Positions 5,186 to 6,529 of a stretch of DNA of 6,529 nt are shown piece by piece. Position 1 is the stretch's first letter, and each line of letters begins with the position of its first letter. This DNA comes from Ruminococcaceae bacterium UBA1213 (GTDB taxonomy: Bacteria; Bacillota; Clostridia; Oscillospirales; Acutalibacteraceae). Under the pieces are notes generated by a model. That model had not been told where the DNA came from. It saw nothing but the letters and a program-made list of their open reading frames with translations, and searched no databases. The translations under genes and the position numbers were made by a program. The stretch covers positions 1 to 6,529 of the forward strand of contig DBXL01000079.1 of the NCBI GenBank assembly GCA_002309275.1. Direction: 5' to 3'.

Positions 5186-6439
5186 TCATTTATAAAGCGG
5201 GAATTTATTGCATATCTCGTTGACACCCTGACGAATGATGTCTTTATTGTTGTCAAAGTCATTGAGTGCAAGGGAGATATATTCTGCAATTTTATCCATT
5301 TCCTCAACGCCGAAGCCTCTTGTAGTAACGGCAGGAGTGCCAAGACGCACACCGCTTGTTACAAAGGGACTTCTCTTTTCATTGGGTACGGTGTTTTTAT
5401 TGGCAGTTATCTGAACTTCATCAAGACGGTGTTCGAGTTCTTTACCTGTCACCTCGCTGTCTGTGAGGTCAAGGAGCATGACATGGTTATCTGTACCGCC
5501 TGAAACGAGTTTACAGCCTCTCTTGGTAAGACCGTCAGCAAGTGCCTGTGCATTCTTCACGATATTTTCACCGTATGTCTTGAATTCAGGCTTGAGAGCC
5601 TCGCCGAGACATACAGCCTTTGCAGCGATAACGTGCATCAAAGGACCGCCCTGAGTGCCGGGGAATACTGCACTGTTGATTTTCTTTCCATATTCCTCAC
5701 TGCAAAGGATAAGACCGCCACGAGGACCTCTGAGAGTTTTATGAGTTGTAGTTGTAACAAAATGTGCATAGGGAACGGGATTGGGATGTACACCTGCTGC
5801 AACAAGTCCTGCAATATGTGCCATATCTACCATGAGGTATGCACCGCAGGCATCTGCAATTTCTCTGAAGCGTTTGAAGTCTATGATTCTGGGATAAGCA
5901 CTTGCACCGCATACAATCATTTTGGGCTTATGCTGCATGGCAAGCTCATATACTTTATCATAGTCAATTCTGTGTGTAACGGGGTCAACGCCGTATGAAA
6001 CGAAGTTGAAATATTTACCTGAAATGTTAACAGGAGAGCCGTGTGTCAGATGACCGCCCTCAGAGAGAGTCATACCCATAACCGTGTCGCCGGGCTGGAG
6101 CATTGCAAAATATACGGCTGTATTTGCCTGTGCACCCGAATGGGGCTGTACATTCGCAAATTCCGCACCAAAGAGTTCACAAGCTCTTTTGATAGCAATA
6201 CTTTCTACAACGTCAACATACTGACAGCCGCCGTAATATCTCTTTCCGGGATAGCCCTCAGCATACTTGTTGGTAAGCACGCTTCCCATAGCTGCCATTA
6301 CTGCAGGAGAAACAATGTTTTCCGAAGCGATAAGCTCAATATTTCTCTGCTGTCTTAAAAGCTCGTCTTTCATACCGTCAGCGACATCTTTATCATATTT
6401 GCCGACAAAACCTATTGTATCCATCAAATCGTTATACAT
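5186..6439 (-). CDS. glyA: Serine hydroxymethyltransferase
   Basis: 417-residue cytosolic PLP enzyme that converts serine and tetrahydrofolate to glycine and 5,10-methylene-tetrahydrofolate, the main source of one-carbon units for purine, thymidylate and methionine synthesis. Full length for the family (about 410-420). Motifs: [13 protein letters not shown] (59-71) with the proton-transfer Glu61; HSGAQAN (100-106); [11 protein letters not shown] (125-135); VDMAHIAG (204-211) with PLP-ring Asp205 and stacking His208; [14 protein letters not shown] (229-242) with Schiff-base Lys234; and SGVRLGTPA (362-370) with carboxylate-binding Arg365. The ATG at 6439 is preferred: AGAGG lies 8 bases upstream (6448-6452), and the predicted transcript start near 6467 falls after the alternative GTG at 6469. 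It is a single-gene unit with its own promoter and terminator. No riboswitch fits in the roughly 27-base leader. Confidence 0.98.
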   Translation of the reverse strand: MYNDLMDTIGFVGKYDKDVADGMKDELLRQQRNIELIASENIVSPAVMAAMGSVLTNKYAEGYPGKRYYGGCQYVDVVESIAIKRACELFGAEFANVQPHSGAQANTAVYFAMLQPGDTVMGMTLSEGGHLTHGSPVNISGKYFNFVSYGVDPVTHRIDYDKVYELAMQHKPKMIVCGASAYPRIIDFKRFREIADACGAYLMVDMAHIAGLVAAGVHPNPVPYAHFVTTTTHKTLRGPRGGLILCSEEYGKKINSAVFPGTQGGPLMHVIAAKAVCLGEALKPEFKTYGENIVKNAQALADGLTKRGCKLVSGGTDNHVMLLDLTDSEVTGKELEHRLDEVQITANKNTVPNEKRSPFVTSGVRLGTPAVTTRGFGVEEMDKIAEYISLALNDFDNNKDIIRQGVNEICNKFPLYK

Positions 6440-6473
6440 TGGCAAAACCTCTTTCAAAAAAATTTTCACATAT

Positions 6474-6502
6474 ATTATACACTATATTTCTATTTAAATC
6501 AA
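6474..6502 (-). promoter_or_regulatory. SigA-type promoter of glyA
   Basis: On the minus strand, -35 TTGATT (6502-6497), a 17-base spacer and a perfect -10 TATAAT (6479-6474). The start would be near 6467, about 27 bases before the ATG. No operator-like dyad is seen in the remaining bases to the window end. Confidence 0.65.
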
Positions 6503-6529
6503 CAATTTTATGAATAGGAATTTCTCACT

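Noticed and set aside
5081..5503. Long plus-strand open frame running into the glyA 3' half
   Set aside because: It lies antisense to glyA and spans its terminator; glyA is a full-length, motif-complete gene, and the antisense frame has no ribosome binding site or recognisable motif.

Overview
The window looks like chromosomal DNA of a low-GC, Gram-positive Clostridia-type bacterium, most likely Ruminococcus or another Oscillospiraceae. This rests on AT-rich intergenic DNA, strong GGAGG-type ribosome binding sites, consensus SigA promoters, a MurT/GatD-type gene pair (typical of Gram-positives) and the overall protein style. The genus is an inference. No phage, plasmid, CRISPR, rRNA or tRNA sequence was seen.

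Layout, left to right. (1) 1-1017, plus: 3' part of a fold-type I PLP aminotransferase that begins outside the window. (2) 1020-1055: hairpin terminator shared by convergent genes. (3) 1072-2040, minus: a complete XerC/XerD-type tyrosine recombinase with all six catalytic residues. (4) 2041-2494: a roughly 450-base divergent intergenic region. It holds a strong minus-strand promoter, a long (about 235 nt) leader ahead of the recombinase with a degenerate coding-like trace, and a plus-strand promoter with an overlapping inverted repeat. (5) 2495-4477, plus: a two-gene operon encoding a MurT-like Mur ligase and a GatD-like class I glutamine amidotransferase homologue. (6) 4481-4510: a second convergent-gene terminator whose stem is nearly the same as the first. 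(7) 4529-5005, minus: a type IV pilin/pseudopilin with its own promoter. (8) 5138-5181: terminator of glyA. (9) 5186-6439, minus: glyA, serine hydroxymethyltransferase, with its promoter at the right edge.

Functionally this is mostly a set of independent, separately promoted and terminated units. The exception is the MurT/GatD-like operon. In the characterised complex, GatD releases ammonia from glutamine and MurT uses ATP to amidate the alpha-carboxyl of D-Glu in lipid II. Here the GatD-like partner keeps the fold motifs (LNLYGDTGN, ERTVGD, GFENH), but the nucleophile-elbow Cys is replaced by Ala and the catalytic His by Ile. The operon may therefore encode a MurT paralogue with a non-hydrolytic partner, and this is the most interesting observation in the window. 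Secondary points are the reused terminator stem, the stand-alone recombinase with an unusual leader, and the orphan pilin.
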